Source of the DNA: Sinomonas mesophila
Lineage (GTDB): Bacteria > Actinomycetota > Actinomycetes > Actinomycetales > Micrococcaceae
Assembly (NCBI RefSeq): GCF_001999765.1
Contig: NZ_MTIC01000003.1
Coordinates: 1-64,000, forward strand
Length of the DNA stretch: 64,000 bases
Direction of reading: 5' to 3'
Shown here in pieces: positions 35,110-44,857 of this stretch. The notes under the pieces are model-generated. The model was not told where the DNA came from. It searched no databases and worked only from the letters and a program-made list of their open reading frames with translations. The position numbers and the translations under genes are program-made. Position 1 is the stretch's first letter, and each line of letters opens with the position of its first letter.

Positions 35110-35182
35110 GACGGGCGATTTCCGCCTCAGCCGCGGCGAGAGCCCGGCCCAGCATCTCGATGACGTACGCGGTGCCGTTCAT
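35060..35182 (-). CDS. 40-aa coiled-coil ORF coupled to the tailspike-like gene
   Basis: Starts at the ATG that overlaps the stop of the upstream gene (ATGA). Predicted single amphipathic coiled coil (IEMLGRALAAAEAEIARLNQ). Small coiled-coil ORFs after tail proteins are common in phages of this group. Function unknown. Confidence 0.5.
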   Translation of the reverse strand: MNGTAYVIEMLGRALAAAEAEIARLNQELEARDAPPADEA

Positions 35183-36291
35183 TTGCCGACCCATCCGGTG
35201 TTCCCGGTCCCCGCCTCTTTCACGTACAGCGTCGTCGCTGACCCGCCGTCTGTGCGGAGGTATACGGACCCCACGGAGGCTGTCTGCACGCCGTTGGGGT
35301 TGCCGGCGCCCCATAGGATCCGGCGGGATGAGTCGGACTGTTGACGGAACTGAGCACCCAGGACGTCGCCCGAGGCGCTCATTGCTCCGGTCATGATCAG
35401 GCCAGCGTCCAGCCCGAGTGCCGTGCTACTTCCTTGGTAGAGGCGGTGCCCGCCGATGTACGCGCTCTGCGACTGGGCGACAGTCAGCCCCGCGGCCGCT
35501 GTGATGGGGCCAGCGAACCATGACTTGCCGCCTTCGACGAAGATGGCGTAGGCCTCGGCCGATCCGAGCGCGCCGGCTGGGACGTTGTCCACGTAGAGGG
35601 CGTAGACGTAATCAGCCGTCGCGGTGGTGGCCCCGTCTTTGCGCTTCGGCACCCCAGCTTTGAGCGAGGTCATGTTTCCGACGTGGGCGCCGTCGGATGA
35701 TGCTCCCATGAACGCGGCCTCGCCGTGGAGGCCGATGACCCTTCTGATGTTGGACCGGGAACGCACGGAAGCTTCGATGAGTGCCCCGAATATCCAGTTT
35801 GTTCCCTCGCCGTCCCCCGGGGCCGTACCTGTGGCGGTGAAGACGTTCATCCCCCATAAGAATCCGGGATTCGTGGACGGGGCGCCATCGTATTTGCCGG
35901 CGATGATGGAGCACATCGCGTGCCCAACGAAGTCCTGCGTCCCCGCGAGGTCGGGTGTGAGGTGCTGCCGAGACTGAAACGGGGCTCGGGGGTAGGCGTT
36001 CGCCGACCCGAAGCCCGGAAGCTGCCGAGACGCGAAGGAGGCGGACAGGTCGGGCAGCTGTGCCGCCGGGATCTTGGACGCGCCATCCAGTGTCGCGACT
36101 CCGGAGGGCGCGCCCTTTTCGGCGATGGGGACGTAGCTGTTGGGCTGGGATTTGTCGCCCGGTGCCGCGTGGGCGGCAGCAGCCGACACCACTGCTGCCC
36201 CAGTGGCAGCAGCGGCCGCCGCCCCGAACTTCATAGCGCCGCGGCGGCTGGTCTTCCGGGCAGCCGTCACGCTCGTTTCCCTATCGTTCAT
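35179..36291 (-). CDS. Secreted protein with phage tailspike-like features
   Basis: 370 aa. Twin-arginine-type signal (TSRRGAMKFGAAAAAATG, cleavage near AHA-AP). Then PIAEKGAPSGVATLDGASKIPAAQLPDL, a linker typical of phage tail fibres, a beta-rich middle, and a C-terminus GSVYLRTDGGSATTLYVKEAGTG that is common on phage tail and capsule-associated proteins. Inside an exopolysaccharide locus it may be a domesticated polysaccharide-binding or -cleaving protein. No catalytic residues recognised. Confidence 0.65.
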   Translation of the reverse strand: MNDRETSVTAARKTSRRGAMKFGAAAAAATGAAVVSAAAAHAAPGDKSQPNSYVPIAEKGAPSGVATLDGASKIPAAQLPDLSASFASRQLPGFGSANAYPRAPFQSRQHLTPDLAGTQDFVGHAMCSIIAGKYDGAPSTNPGFLWGMNVFTATGTAPGDGEGTNWIFGALIEASVRSRSNIRRVIGLHGEAAFMGASSDGAHVGNMTSLKAGVPKRKDGATTATADYVYALYVDNVPAGALGSAEAYAIFVEGGKSWFAGPITAAAGLTVAQSQSAYIGGHRLYQGSSTALGLDAGLIMTGAMSASGDVLGAQFRQQSDSSRRILWGAGNPNGVQTASVGSVYLRTDGGSATTLYVKEAGTGNTGWVGK

Positions 36292-36453
36292 GCAAAGAAC
36301 CTAGGACCCGTAGATGCCTTTCAACCAGCGTGAGCGGTACGCGATTATGGGGTTCTGGAGCCGTCGGGCTACTTGGTCAGCCAGCCTAGGTACTTGGTCT
36401 CGCAAGGGTAGAATCGGCTGGTCTGCGGCATCGTCCGGTTGGGGGTTCTGAGA

Positions 36454-37755
36454 ATGGCTGCTGTGTTGGCGCTGTACGCCCTCGCGTGCCTGCTGGTCCT
36501 GGCAGTCAAGGACTACACGGTCCTTCTACTGGCTGCCGTCGCCGCTGGGCTCCTGCAGGCCCCGCTTCTGTCGCTGACGCATGACACGGCGTTCCAGTTC
36601 GTGGATGACATCCCCGCGGCACTGGTCCTTGTCGGGGCTGTGCTGACAGCGCTGGGCGGGCGCTTGAGGTCTGGCCGGCGTGCGCTTCTGCTTCTGGCCG
36701 CCCTGTTGGGCCTGGTCGCGTTCGGCGTGGCCCGGTCACCGGACATTGGGGTCGGGCTCGCACAGGCGAGACAGGTTCTGCTACCGCTCGGGCTGGTGTT
36801 CGCCGGGTACGTGCTGCGGGACCGGATCCGCTGGCGGGTCCTCTACGGCGGGGTGGCAGTCTTCGCCGCCGCGGCGGTCGCCTGGACCCTCACTGAGGAG
36901 GCCATCCAAGCGCCGCTGATTGACCCGGTGTGGTACTACGTCGAGGCGGTCGGCGGGAAGCCGTCCAGCCTGCGTGAGGGGCTTCCCCCGGCGTACTTCG
37001 CTGACGGGGTGGGCGGGGAGACGGTGTTCCGCCCGGGGGGTCCGTTCATGAATCCGCCAGTGCTCGGGTTCTTCCTCGGCCTCGGCTCTCTGGCCGCGAG
37101 GTTCGCGATCCACTCCATGCCGCTGCGGTGGGCGTTCTACGGGATGACTGCGCTGGCCTTGTTCTTCTCCTACGCCCGGGCCGGGATCCTGATCTTCCTC
37201 GTGCTGACCGTCGTGTACATGATCTGGGTCAAGCTCGGCCGATTCGCCGGCACTGCAACCGGGGCAATGCTCGGCCTGTATCTTGCGGCGACGTTCATCG
37301 AGCAGGGCAACACGGCCTCACACTCGAAGGGGCTTGGCGACGGGCTCATGGCCGGGGTTACCAGTCCACTAGGGATCGGATTCGGCAGCACGGGCTATCA
37401 GGCTGCGCTCGAGGGCGCCGAGAATGCGGGGGTCAGCGAAAGCCTGCTGGGGCTGTACTTCGCATGGCTCGGACTCCCGATGATTATCGCCGTGGTGGCC
37501 TATGCGTGGGCGTGCTGGCGTCGGATCCTAGCCGCTCCCCGGAAGCTGACGAGCACCCTGTGGGTGTCGCTCGCGATGGCGCTCGGAGCGGCCTCGTCCG
37601 AGTCGGCTTCCTCTATGGCTGCCACACCGGTCCTGTGGTTCGTCTGTGGGGCCGTTCTGGTGTCAGCCCCACAGACGAGGCGGGCGGTCAGTCGACGGCG
37701 GTCACCTTCATTGAGGATGCTCCGTAGTTGGGACCCTGGGAGAGTGCCACTGTGA
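36454..37755 (+). CDS. O-antigen ligase/polymerase-like (Wzy) membrane protein
   Basis: 433 aa from the ATG at 36454, about eleven membrane segments with a large extracellular loop (about residues 165-200, KPSSLREGLPPAYFADG). PFMNPPVLGFFLGLGSL and the LFFSYARAGILIFL segment are typical of Wzy/O-antigen ligase proteins, which polymerise lipid-linked repeat units. Ribosome site weak. The 3' end overlaps the end of the broken glycosidase gene on the other strand by 68 bp. Confidence 0.78.
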   Translation: MAAVLALYALACLLVLAVKDYTVLLLAAVAAGLLQAPLLSLTHDTAFQFVDDIPAALVLVGAVLTALGGRLRSGRRALLLLAALLGLVAFGVARSPDIGVGLAQARQVLLPLGLVFAGYVLRDRIRWRVLYGGVAVFAAAAVAWTLTEEAIQAPLIDPVWYYVEAVGGKPSSLREGLPPAYFADGVGGETVFRPGGPFMNPPVLGFFLGLGSLAARFAIHSMPLRWAFYGMTALALFFSYARAGILIFLVLTVVYMIWVKLGRFAGTATGAMLGLYLAATFIEQGNTASHSKGLGDGLMAGVTSPLGIGFGSTGYQAALEGAENAGVSESLLGLYFAWLGLPMIIAVVAYAWACWRRILAAPRKLTSTLWVSLAMALGAASSESASSMAATPVLWFVCGAVLVSAPQTRRAVSRRRSPSLRMLRSWDPGRVPL

Positions 37756-37946
37756 CGCCCGAGGTGTTGGCACGCATCGCCCACTTGTAGGTGTAAGACG
37801 TCCCCGGTGTCAGGCCGGTCACGAGGATTTCGTCGTAGTTCCGGCGGGGGTTGGTGCCCTTGCCCATGAGCATTTCCGTGTTGGCGACGTTGGATGCGCC
37901 CTCGCGGAGTGCCCCAATAGTTGTTGGGCCCTTCGGATCTAAGCGT
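37688..37946 (-). pseudogene. C-terminal piece of the glycosidase-like gene cut by IS elements
   Basis: Open frame TTIGALREGASNVANTEMLM...LTPGTSYTYKWAMRANTSG to a TGA at 37688. It has the look of a beta-sandwich domain. It continues logically from VTTYRPTGSDVNFSTT at 40504 on the far side of the IS composite; together they would restore one domain. Confidence 0.65.
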
Positions 37947-38041
37947 GGTTGAGGGATCCGGCGGCGTGGCGTTGCCGGGGTGAGAGAGGTCGAGGTCTTC
38001 AGGATGGGAAGCGACGAAGCCGCCCAACTGAAAACCTCGAC

Positions 38042-38889
38042 ATGGACCACTGTACTTGTGGGCCCGGAGCGCGCTGGTGCGCCCGTGCCGATGCCCTGTT
38101 CCATTTCCCCGGCCTGCATGTGCTCGATGTGGGCTGCGACGATGGCGACGGCCGCTTGAGTGTCACGGTGGAGACCGACGCCGATGTCGGTGGCTGCCCG
38201 GAGTGCGGGTGCGTCGCTGTCGGCCACGGCCGCCGCGTCCACACCGTCGCGGACACGCCCTGCTTCGGGACCCCGGTGCGGGTGCAGTGGGCCAAGCGGA
38301 TCTGGCGCTGCCAGGAGCCGACGTGCCCGAGGACAACGTTCTCCGAGGCCCACGCCTTCGCCTCCCCGCGGGCCAAGCTCAGCGCCCGGGCGGTCTCCTG
38401 GGCCACGGACGCGCTCGAGCGCGACGACACGTCCGTCTCGGCCCTGGCCCGGCACCTCGGGGTGGACTGGCACACCCTCTGGGACGCCGTCGCGGCCGAA
38501 GCCCGCCGCCGGCTCGAGGCGCCCGAGCGGCTGGCCGGGATCGACGCGCTCGGGGTCGACGAGCACGTGTGGTCCCCCACCGGCCTGCCCGGGTCCGGGA
38601 TGGTCACGGGCATCGTGGACCACACCCGCGGACCCGACGGGAAGCCCAGGGCGAGGCTGCTGGACCTCGTCGAAGGACGTTCCGGGCCGGTCTACCGCAG
38701 CTGGCTCACCGACAGGGGCGAGGAGTTCAGGGCAGCGGTGAAGGTCGCGGCCCTCGACCCCTTCCAGGGCTACAAGAACGCCATCGACGACACCCTCCAG
38801 GACGCCGTGGCCGTGCTGGACGCCTTCCACGTCGTGAAGCTGGGAACCCAGGCGGTGGACGAGGTCCGCCGCCGCGTCCAGCAGCAGAC
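38042..38889 (+). pseudogene. ISL3 family transposase, truncated
   Basis: From the ATG at 38042: zinc-finger region with CGCVAV and CQEPTCP, helix-turn-helix (SALARHLGVDWHTLWDAV), then the DDE core IDALGVDEHVW, GIVDHTR and LDPFQGYKNAI, DAFHVVKLG. The frame is cut after VRRRVQQQT by the IS256 end; the C-terminal third is missing. Confidence 0.85.
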
Positions 38890-38948
38890 TCGGGGGTGTC
38901 AGATGGTTTGTGTGAGGGCGGTGTCCCCGACAGAAAGCCGAGACACTG

Positions 38949-39857
38949 ATGACCATGGTCGACAAGGAAGCACGCGAGGAACGCCGACGCGCCCAGCGTG
39001 AGGGGGTGGAGGCGCTGGAGGCATCCGGTGCGCTGGATGAGCTGTACTCGATGATCGATTCGGGTCAGGTCCAGCTCGAGGGCAAGGACGGGCTGATCCA
39101 GCGGCTGATCAAGGCCGGCCTCGAGCGCGGCCTGCAGGCAGAGCTGAGCGCCCACCTCGGCTACGAGAAGGGCGACCCGGAAGCGGCGCTGTTCCCGAAT
39201 TCGCGCAACGGCGTGTATTCCAAGACGGTCGCGACCGGGGCCGGGGGGCGTCGAGCTGGCCGTGCCGCGGGACCGGGAGGGCACGTTCGCCCGTCCCTGG
39301 TCCCGAAGGGCTCCCGCCGCCTCGGCGGGCTCGATGACATGATCGTGAGCCTCTACGCCGGTGGGATGACCGTGCGCGACATCGAGCACCACCTCGTGTC
39401 CACGATCGGGTCGGAGATCAGCCGCGAGACGATCAGCAAGATCACCGATGAGGTCCTCGAGGAGGTCATGGCCTGGCAGCGCCGCAGGCTGGAGGCCTTC
39501 TACCCCGTCATCTACCTCGACGCGATCGTGGTCAAGGTCCGCGACGGGGCGCACGTGCGCAACAAGGCAGCGCACATCGCCGTGGGCGTGGACATGGACG
39601 GGATCAAGCACGTGCTCGGGATCTGGGTCCAGGCCACCGAGGGCGCGAAGTTCTGGGCCGGGGTCTGCGCCGAGCTGGGCAACCGCGGCGTGCGCGATGT
39701 GCTCATCGTCTGCTGCGACGGGCTCACCGGCTTCCCCGAGGCGATCGAGGCGACGTGGCCCGACTCGCTCGTGCAGACCTGCGTCGTGCACCTGATCCGG
39801 GCCTCGATGCGCTTCGTCTCCTACGGCCAGCGCAAGGCCGTCGCCGCTGCCCTGAAG
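38949..39857 (+). pseudogene. IS256 family transposase, N-terminal part
   Basis: Mutator-type transposase: LIKAGLERGLQAELSAHLGYEKGD, SLVPKGSRRLGGLDDMIVSLYAGGMTVRDI, VIYLDAIVVKVRDG (first Asp) and ICCDGLTGFPEAIEATWP-type second Asp region. A local double frameshift between about 39243 and 39298 scrambles about 18 residues and then restores the frame. The gene breaks at 39857 after AVAAALK. Confidence 0.85.
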
Positions 39858-39945
39858 ATCTCAACTCATACCAGAACGAGGCGATGCGCACGGCGATCTA
39901 CCCGCCGGACACCGCCATCGCCTACACCGCCCTGGGCCTCCGAGG
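39858..39945 (+). pseudogene. MazG-like pyrophosphohydrolase fragment
   Basis: LNSYQNEAMRTAIYPPDTAI followed by YTALGL is the N-terminal signature of phage-type MazG nucleotide pyrophosphohydrolases. Only about 29 codons exist, joined directly to the broken IS256 transposase. Confidence 0.6.
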
Positions 39946-39990
39946 AGGCCGGCAACGCGCAGTCAAGGTCGGGGTCGGGGTGAGCAGGTG

Positions 39991-40076
39991 CTTGCAGTTC
40001 TCCGCCGCCGGAGGGGGAACGTCACCCTCATTGCCGTCGGGCCCGGCACCGGCAAGTCCGCCCTCGTGCCCTGCGC
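39991..40076 (+). pseudogene. P-loop (DnaB-like helicase) fragment
   Basis: RRRRGNVTLIAVGPGTGKSA contains a Walker A motif in a context like phage DnaB-type helicases. Frameshifted before and after. Part of the scrap DNA between the two halves of the IS256 gene; the remainder up to 40265 holds nothing recognisable. Confidence 0.5.
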
Positions 40077-40265
40077 CCAAGAAGCGGGTCCGGATCAACG
40101 GGTACGCCTACGTCTCCATCATCAGGACGCCGTTCAGCTACGGCGGCATTGCGGGCCCCCAGGGCCCCTGCCTTGATCCAGGTCACATCAGGACCCTTTG
40201 AACGAGGCCATCATAGATCTCGCCAAAAGTGAAGCCCTCGTGCGCAAAGACCGTGTACCAGGCCC

Positions 40266-40503
40266 GAACGAGGCCGCCGCGAGGACGGCCCTGGAGGAGT
40301 TCGCGGCCTCGGAGCTGGGGAAGAAGAACCCCAACACGGTCAGGGCCTTCGAGGACGCCTGGGGCCGTTTCACCCCGTTTCTGGCCTTCCCGCCCATGCT
40401 GCGCCGGGTCATCTACACTACCAACGCGATCGAGTCGCTGAACTACCAGCTGCGCAAGATCATCGAGAACCGCGGCCACTTCCCCTCCGACGACGCCGTC
40501 GTG
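40266..40503 (+). pseudogene. IS256 family transposase, C-terminal part
   Basis: EAAARTALEEFAASELGKKN, FTPFLAFPPMLRRVIYTTNAIESLNYQLRK and IIENRGHFPSDDAVV match the last third of IS256 transposases, including the catalytic Glu region. It breaks off before the end of the protein and the right terminal repeat. Confidence 0.85.
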
Positions 40504-42102
40504 TGGTGCTGAAGTTGACGTCGCTGCCGGTCGGCCGGTACGTCGTCACTTCGAGGACTGTGCCCGGCCGTGAGGTAGTGCCCCGGGGGATCGGCGCGAC
40601 GGGCAGGGAGCGGATCGCGTCGAGGTATCCGAAGCCATCCTGCTTGTTCGGGATCAGGCCCGCTCCGCTCTCTGCCCACTCGGACACGTTGTAGATCGTC
40701 ACGATGCGGCGCATCTTGTTTCGGATCACATGGGAGACGGCCTTGCGCAGAACCTTCTTGAACAGATCCGGGGTGTTTCCGTTCAGGTCGAACTCGCTCG
40801 GGTGCGGGTACTGCGTGTTCGCCGCGGTGATCACGTTGAAAATGCCCTTGGTCGGGAACGTCACGTTGTTCGCGTAGTTGGAGTACGAGTTGCTAGGTCG
40901 CGTCGGTGGCGTATCGGGTCTCGTAGCCTGCGTTCACGACCAGCGCCCCGTCCTTGCGGAGGCTCGAGAGCGTGGACGAGGTGGCAGTGATCGTCCCGCC
41001 GTTGGGTGCCATGACTGCCATGACCATCACGCCGTCGTAGCCGATCGTGCGGAACTTCCCCGCGAGCGCCTTGAGGTACGCAACTGTGTTCGTCGACCCG
41101 ACGAAGCTGTCGTAGACTCCATGGATCGCCTCGGGGTCCCACACGAACACGGCCGCGTACGTCTTGCCGTCCTCGTTGTAGGCGTACGCGTCTGGGTAGG
41201 CCGAGTACGTGGCCACGAGGTCGTCGTTCTGCGCCTCAATCTCTTGGTCGTGCCGGCGTACTTGAGCCAGAGCATGTACTGCAGGGCGCTGAAGTTCGCG
41301 ATGTTGTTGAACAACTGGTAGGCTCAGTGGTTGAGGTTCACCGGGTCGGACCAGCCCGTCGAGGTGAACCCCGGCGCCTGGGTGATGCTGACGATGTTGA
41401 CGCCGGCCTCGCCAGCCAGAGGCACTGCCACCCGAAGATGTCGGGGTCGTGGCCCTTGTAGGAGCCCTGAATGGGGTGGCGCGACCCGTCGCAGCCCATC
41501 CTGGTCGTGCCGTTGCCCGTGTTCGTGGTGAGGTTCCACTGCCAGTGCTACCAGCCGTACCAGCCGTTCGCGGACGACGAGGACAGTGCCACGGCGTCAA
41601 GGCCGAAGTCGTTGTGCCAGTGCGCCACGATGTCGAACCCCTTGCTAGCCGGGGCGAGCGCGGGCGGGGGCGGGGTCGACGGCCCGAAGTTGAGAAGGTT
41701 CGGGTAGGAGTAGGTAGTCCCATCCTCGTGCTGCGGGGTGCCGATCTCGTCGTATCGGCTCGCGGCGGCGCCGGGGACGGCCTGCTTCGCTATAGCGGCG
41801 GATATTGCAGTCGCAGCCTCAGCCTTGTCCAGCTTCGGCTCTAGTGCCGGCGCGATGATGGGAGCCAGATCGGGCAGCTGTGTCGCTGGGAGCTTGGACG
41901 TGCCGTCCAGCGTTGCAATTCCGGAGGGAGCGCCCTTTCGGCGATGGGGACGTAGGCGCTGGGCTGGGCCTTGTCACCCGGGGCGGCATTGGGAGCAACA
42001 GCCGACACCACTGATGCGCCCGTTACAGCAGCGATCATCCCGCAGCCCATGACGCGGAGTGTCCGGCCCTGCATCGGGGGGAAGTCTTCCCTATCGATCA
42101 TA
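40504..42102 (-). pseudogene. Secreted GH99/GH71-like glycosidase, frameshifted and IS-interrupted
   Basis: Start at 42102 with a secretion signal and the same PGDK...YVPIAE linker as the 35179-36291 protein. One T is missing from a run at 41936-41938 (three instead of four in the paralogue), giving a frameshift. Other frames then carry FGLDAVAL, LWLAEAGVNIVSITQAPGF, KTYAAVFVWDPEAIHGVYDS and IYNVSEWAESGAGLIPNKQD, the last like the catalytic-end motif of GH71/GH99 enzymes. A further frame change lies near 40890. The end is at 37688, beyond the IS block. Confidence 0.7.
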
Positions 42103-42306
42103 CAAAGAACGTATTGCCCCCGGCAGTCACGAATCAACCGTGGTGAGCACGCGTCTTTTGCGTTCCTGGCAACCTTGGATACTTAGTTAACCGTCGAGGT
42201 ACTTCTACTCGCGGACCCCGTACGAGGCGCACTTGCTTGCACTGGCCGTGCGGGAGGTCGTTCGGCGGCCGCAGCCCGAATGAGAACGGCCGCCCGCCAT
42301 ATCGGA

Positions 42307-42996
42307 TCAGTCCCCTCCGGCGCTGAGGACCTCGGGGAGCTGCGCGAGGACGGCCTTGGCCATACGGCGCCCGCCGGCGTCGTTCGCGTGGATGCCGTCG
42401 GCGCTCATGCCCGGCAGCCACGTCCCGTCCTCCATGGCGACGCAGGTTGTGACATCCACCCAGCCGAGGCCCTGGACGCGTGCCCAGGCGGACAGCAGGG
42501 AGTTCACCTCGAGCACCTCGTCGCCGAGAGTCTCGGATGGCGGCACGGAGACCAGGATAGGTCGCGCGCCTGCCTCCTCGACGGCCCGAACGAGCGCCGC
42601 GACGTCCTTGGCAGTCTGGTCCGGAGAGGAGCCTGTGAGGAGCATGTCGTTGGTGCCGGCCTGGATGAGCACAGTCCCGCCGCCCGCCGTCGTCTCCCGG
42701 ACCCACGTGCGCAGAACGACGGAAGTCTTGCCGGGGTGGGAGGAGAGCACGCCCGGGGCCACGCCGGCCAGAGTTCCGGCGGCGACCGTCCGCTCGTACC
42801 ACGATCCGGGCCAGCTGGAATGGGAATCGCCGAGGACGTTTACGATTGTCAGCTCGCCGACGGGGCCGGCGGCGACAGTTCCGCCCCCGGCGCGCCCGGC
42901 CGTGGCGGGCGACGGCGCGGTGTCGTGCGCCGGGGCGGGGGAGCAGGCGGCGAGTGCCAGCACGAGGGCGACCGCCGCCGTCAGCGGTCTGGGCAC
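42307..42996 (-). CDS. SGNH/GDSL-like lipoprotein
   Basis: 229 aa from the GTG at 42996. Lipoprotein signal PRPLTAAVALVLALAACS (lipobox LAAC). SGNH blocks: VLGDSHSSW (Ser), IQAGTNDML (Gly-Asn) and a late SADGIHANDAGGRRMA (Asp-xx-His). It should deacylate polysaccharides or other esters on the cell surface. Probably modifies acetyl groups of the exopolysaccharide made by this locus. Confidence 0.85.
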   Translation of the reverse strand: MPRPLTAAVALVLALAACSPAPAHDTAPSPATAGRAGGGTVAAGPVGELTIVNVLGDSHSSWPGSWYERTVAAGTLAGVAPGVLSSHPGKTSVVLRTWVRETTAGGGTVLIQAGTNDMLLTGSSPDQTAKDVAALVRAVEEAGARPILVSVPPSETLGDEVLEVNSLLSAWARVQGLGWVDVTTCVAMEDGTWLPGMSADGIHANDAGGRRMAKAVLAQLPEVLSAGGD

Positions 42997-43158
42997 GAGG
43001 ACTCCATGACTCCTATGATGCCGCTGGTTCCGCTTCCGCGGTCCCCGGCGCATCCGCGTGTGACGTGGCGGGTTTGGTTAACAACGGGCTCTCGCGGTAG
43101 ATGTTGAATTGGGAGCGTGCATCTAGGCGCGTGCAGAAAACCATCGGAGGGGGCATCG

Positions 43159-43308
43159 ATGAGTCGCGAGAAGACGACCGAGCGCGGGCGCTACGACCGC
43201 GAGAAGTGGCGGATGCAGAACCAGCGGAGGATCGACACGGCCAAGACCGTGCTCGTGCTGGGCCTCGTGGTCATGACGGCCGGTTTCATCATCCTGAACT
43301 GGCGATAA
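43159..43308 (+). CDS. Small single-span membrane protein
   Basis: 49 aa from the ATG at 43159 (GGAGGGGG ribosome site). A charged N-terminal half (SREKTTERGRYDREKWRMQN) is followed by one membrane helix (VLVLGLVVMTAGFIILNW). Charged-head, single-helix proteins like this one are also found at 51554-51682, at the other end of the gene block. Role unknown. Confidence 0.65.
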   Translation: MSREKTTERGRYDREKWRMQNQRRIDTAKTVLVLGLVVMTAGFIILNWR

Positions 43309-43314
43309 GGCGAA

Positions 43315-43366
43315 AGAGCCCGGCGCCGTCGAGTCCCCTATGTGGGACTCGACGGCGCCGGGCTCT
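43315..43366. terminator. Strong bidirectional terminator
   Basis: Perfect 23-bp inverted repeat: arms 43315-43337 and 43344-43366 around a 6-nt loop (CTATGT). It lies between the end of the small membrane protein gene and the end of the convergent sugar transferase gene, so it should stop transcription from both sides. Confidence 0.85.
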
Positions 43367-43378
43367 GTCTGTCCAGGC

Positions 43379-44857
43379 TCAGTAGGCGCCGGACTTACCG
43401 ACTACGGCACGGAAGGTCCGCATGAGGATCATGAGGTCCTGGGTCATGGACCAGTTCTCCACGTAGTAGAGATCCAGCCGTACGGTGTCCTCCCACGAAA
43501 GGTCGCTGCGGCCCGAGACCTGCCACAGCCCGGTGATGCCGGGCTTGACGAGCAGCCTGCGGTGCGCGAAGTCGTCGTAGCCCTCCACTTCCTTGGGCAG
43601 CGGCGGTCGTGGCCCCACGAGGCTCATGTCGCCCGTGAGCACGTTGATCAGTTGGGGGAGCTCGTCGATCGAATAGCGTCGCAGGAACCGCCCTATCCGC
43701 GTGATGCGCGGATCGTTCTTCATCTTGAACATCACCGCATTGCCCTCGCTCTGGGCCTGGAGGGCCTTCAGCCGTGCCTCGGCGTCGACGACCATCGAGC
43801 GGAACTTGAGCATCTCGAACGGCGCTCCCGCCTTGCCGATCCGCTTCTGCCTGAAGATGGCTGGCCCCGGATCGTCCAGCTTCACGAGACCAGCGACCAA
43901 GAGCATTGGTACAGCCAGGACGAGCAATATGCACCCAGTTGCCACGACATCGAACCCGCGCTTCAGGAGCCTCTTGGCGCCGACGAGCTTTGGCGTCGTG
44001 ACGTGGATGAGCGGCAGCCCGGCCACAGGCTGAGTGTGGATGCGCGGTCCCGCGACGTCGGTCAATGCCGGGGCCATGACCATTGCAACCTCACGCGCGG
44101 ACAGCTGCCAGCCGAGCTGCCGCAATGCGGTCGGCTCCAATGCGGCACCAGCGGAGATCGCGACCGTGTCCACGCCACTCTCCTCGATCGCATCGAGGAT
44201 GTCATGAGGCTCCGAGCTCGTACCGACAACGGGCAGGGAACCCGCCTCCGAGTGGACGGAACTCCTTCCCGGGTAGCCCGGCAGGTAGGCCGCGACGGGC
44301 AAGTAGCCTGCCTCAAGGTGGCCACCGAGTTGACGGTGCAGGTGGGCGACGGAGTGCTCGCCGCCGATCAGCAGGATCCGCCGCAGGTTACGGCCTAGAT
44401 TGCGGGCCGAGATCAGAAGGGCACGCATCATCCACCGTGCAAGGAGCAGGGAGAGGATCCCGATAGGAAGCGCGATGGCCACATATCCGCGGGCCGTTTC
44501 CAACTGGAAGACGTACGAAAAGATCGCGATTCCGCCGAAGAGCCACAGTGTAGCCGAAATGACCCGCCTATACTCCTCTGCACCGTAGCCAAGTACGCGC
44601 GGTTCGCGACTCCCCCAAAGCCCAAGCATGAGCCACCATGCGAGGATGAGGAGCAGGGAGACAAGCGCATATGGGGCTTGTTGATTTCCCACGTCTAGTG
44701 TTTGATTCGTTCCGCCGAAGCGCAATACCTGCGCTCCTGTCGTCGCCCACGTGACGCAACCTAGATCGACGAGGACGAGCTTGGCACGATGCGAGCCCAG
44801 CCAGTTGGAGAGAGTCTGCGTCCGGACCGCAGAGTGCGGCTGTATGGCTGTCTTCAT
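43379..44857 (-). CDS. Undecaprenyl-phosphate sugar phosphotransferase (WbaP/ExoY-like)
   Basis: 492 aa from the ATG at 44857 (AGAAGGTG site). Four membrane segments in the N-terminal half, a Rossmann-like middle (RRILLIGGEHSVAHLHRQL), then a membrane helix and the catalytic bacterial sugar transferase domain: RGFDVVATGC, PAIFRQKRIGKAGAPFEMLKFRSM, TRIGRFLRRYSIDELPQLINVLTGDMSLVGPRPPLP. It transfers the first sugar phosphate to undecaprenyl phosphate and starts exopolysaccharide synthesis. Confidence 0.92.
   Translation of the reverse strand: MKTAIQPHSAVRTQTLSNWLGSHRAKLVLVDLGCVTWATTGAQVLRFGGTNQTLDVGNQQAPYALVSLLLILAWWLMLGLWGSREPRVLGYGAEEYRRVISATLWLFGGIAIFSYVFQLETARGYVAIALPIGILSLLLARWMMRALLISARNLGRNLRRILLIGGEHSVAHLHRQLGGHLEAGYLPVAAYLPGYPGRSSVHSEAGSLPVVGTSSEPHDILDAIEESGVDTVAISAGAALEPTALRQLGWQLSAREVAMVMAPALTDVAGPRIHTQPVAGLPLIHVTTPKLVGAKRLLKRGFDVVATGCILLVLAVPMLLVAGLVKLDDPGPAIFRQKRIGKAGAPFEMLKFRSMVVDAEARLKALQAQSEGNAVMFKMKNDPRITRIGRFLRRYSIDELPQLINVLTGDMSLVGPRPPLPKEVEGYDDFAHRRLLVKPGITGLWQVSGRSDLSWEDTVRLDLYYVENWSMTQDLMILMRTFRAVVGKSGAY

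Larger units (their letters stand above)
37947..40503 (+). mobile_element. Nested ISL3 / IS256 composite remnant
   Basis: An ISL3-type transposase gene (38042-38889) is interrupted by an IS256-type element whose left end begins near 38892 with GGGTGTCAGATGGTTTG. The IS256 transposase itself is split by about 400 bp of phage-like scraps, and both elements lack their right ends. The whole block sits in a minus-strand glycosidase-like gene. Confidence 0.8.
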
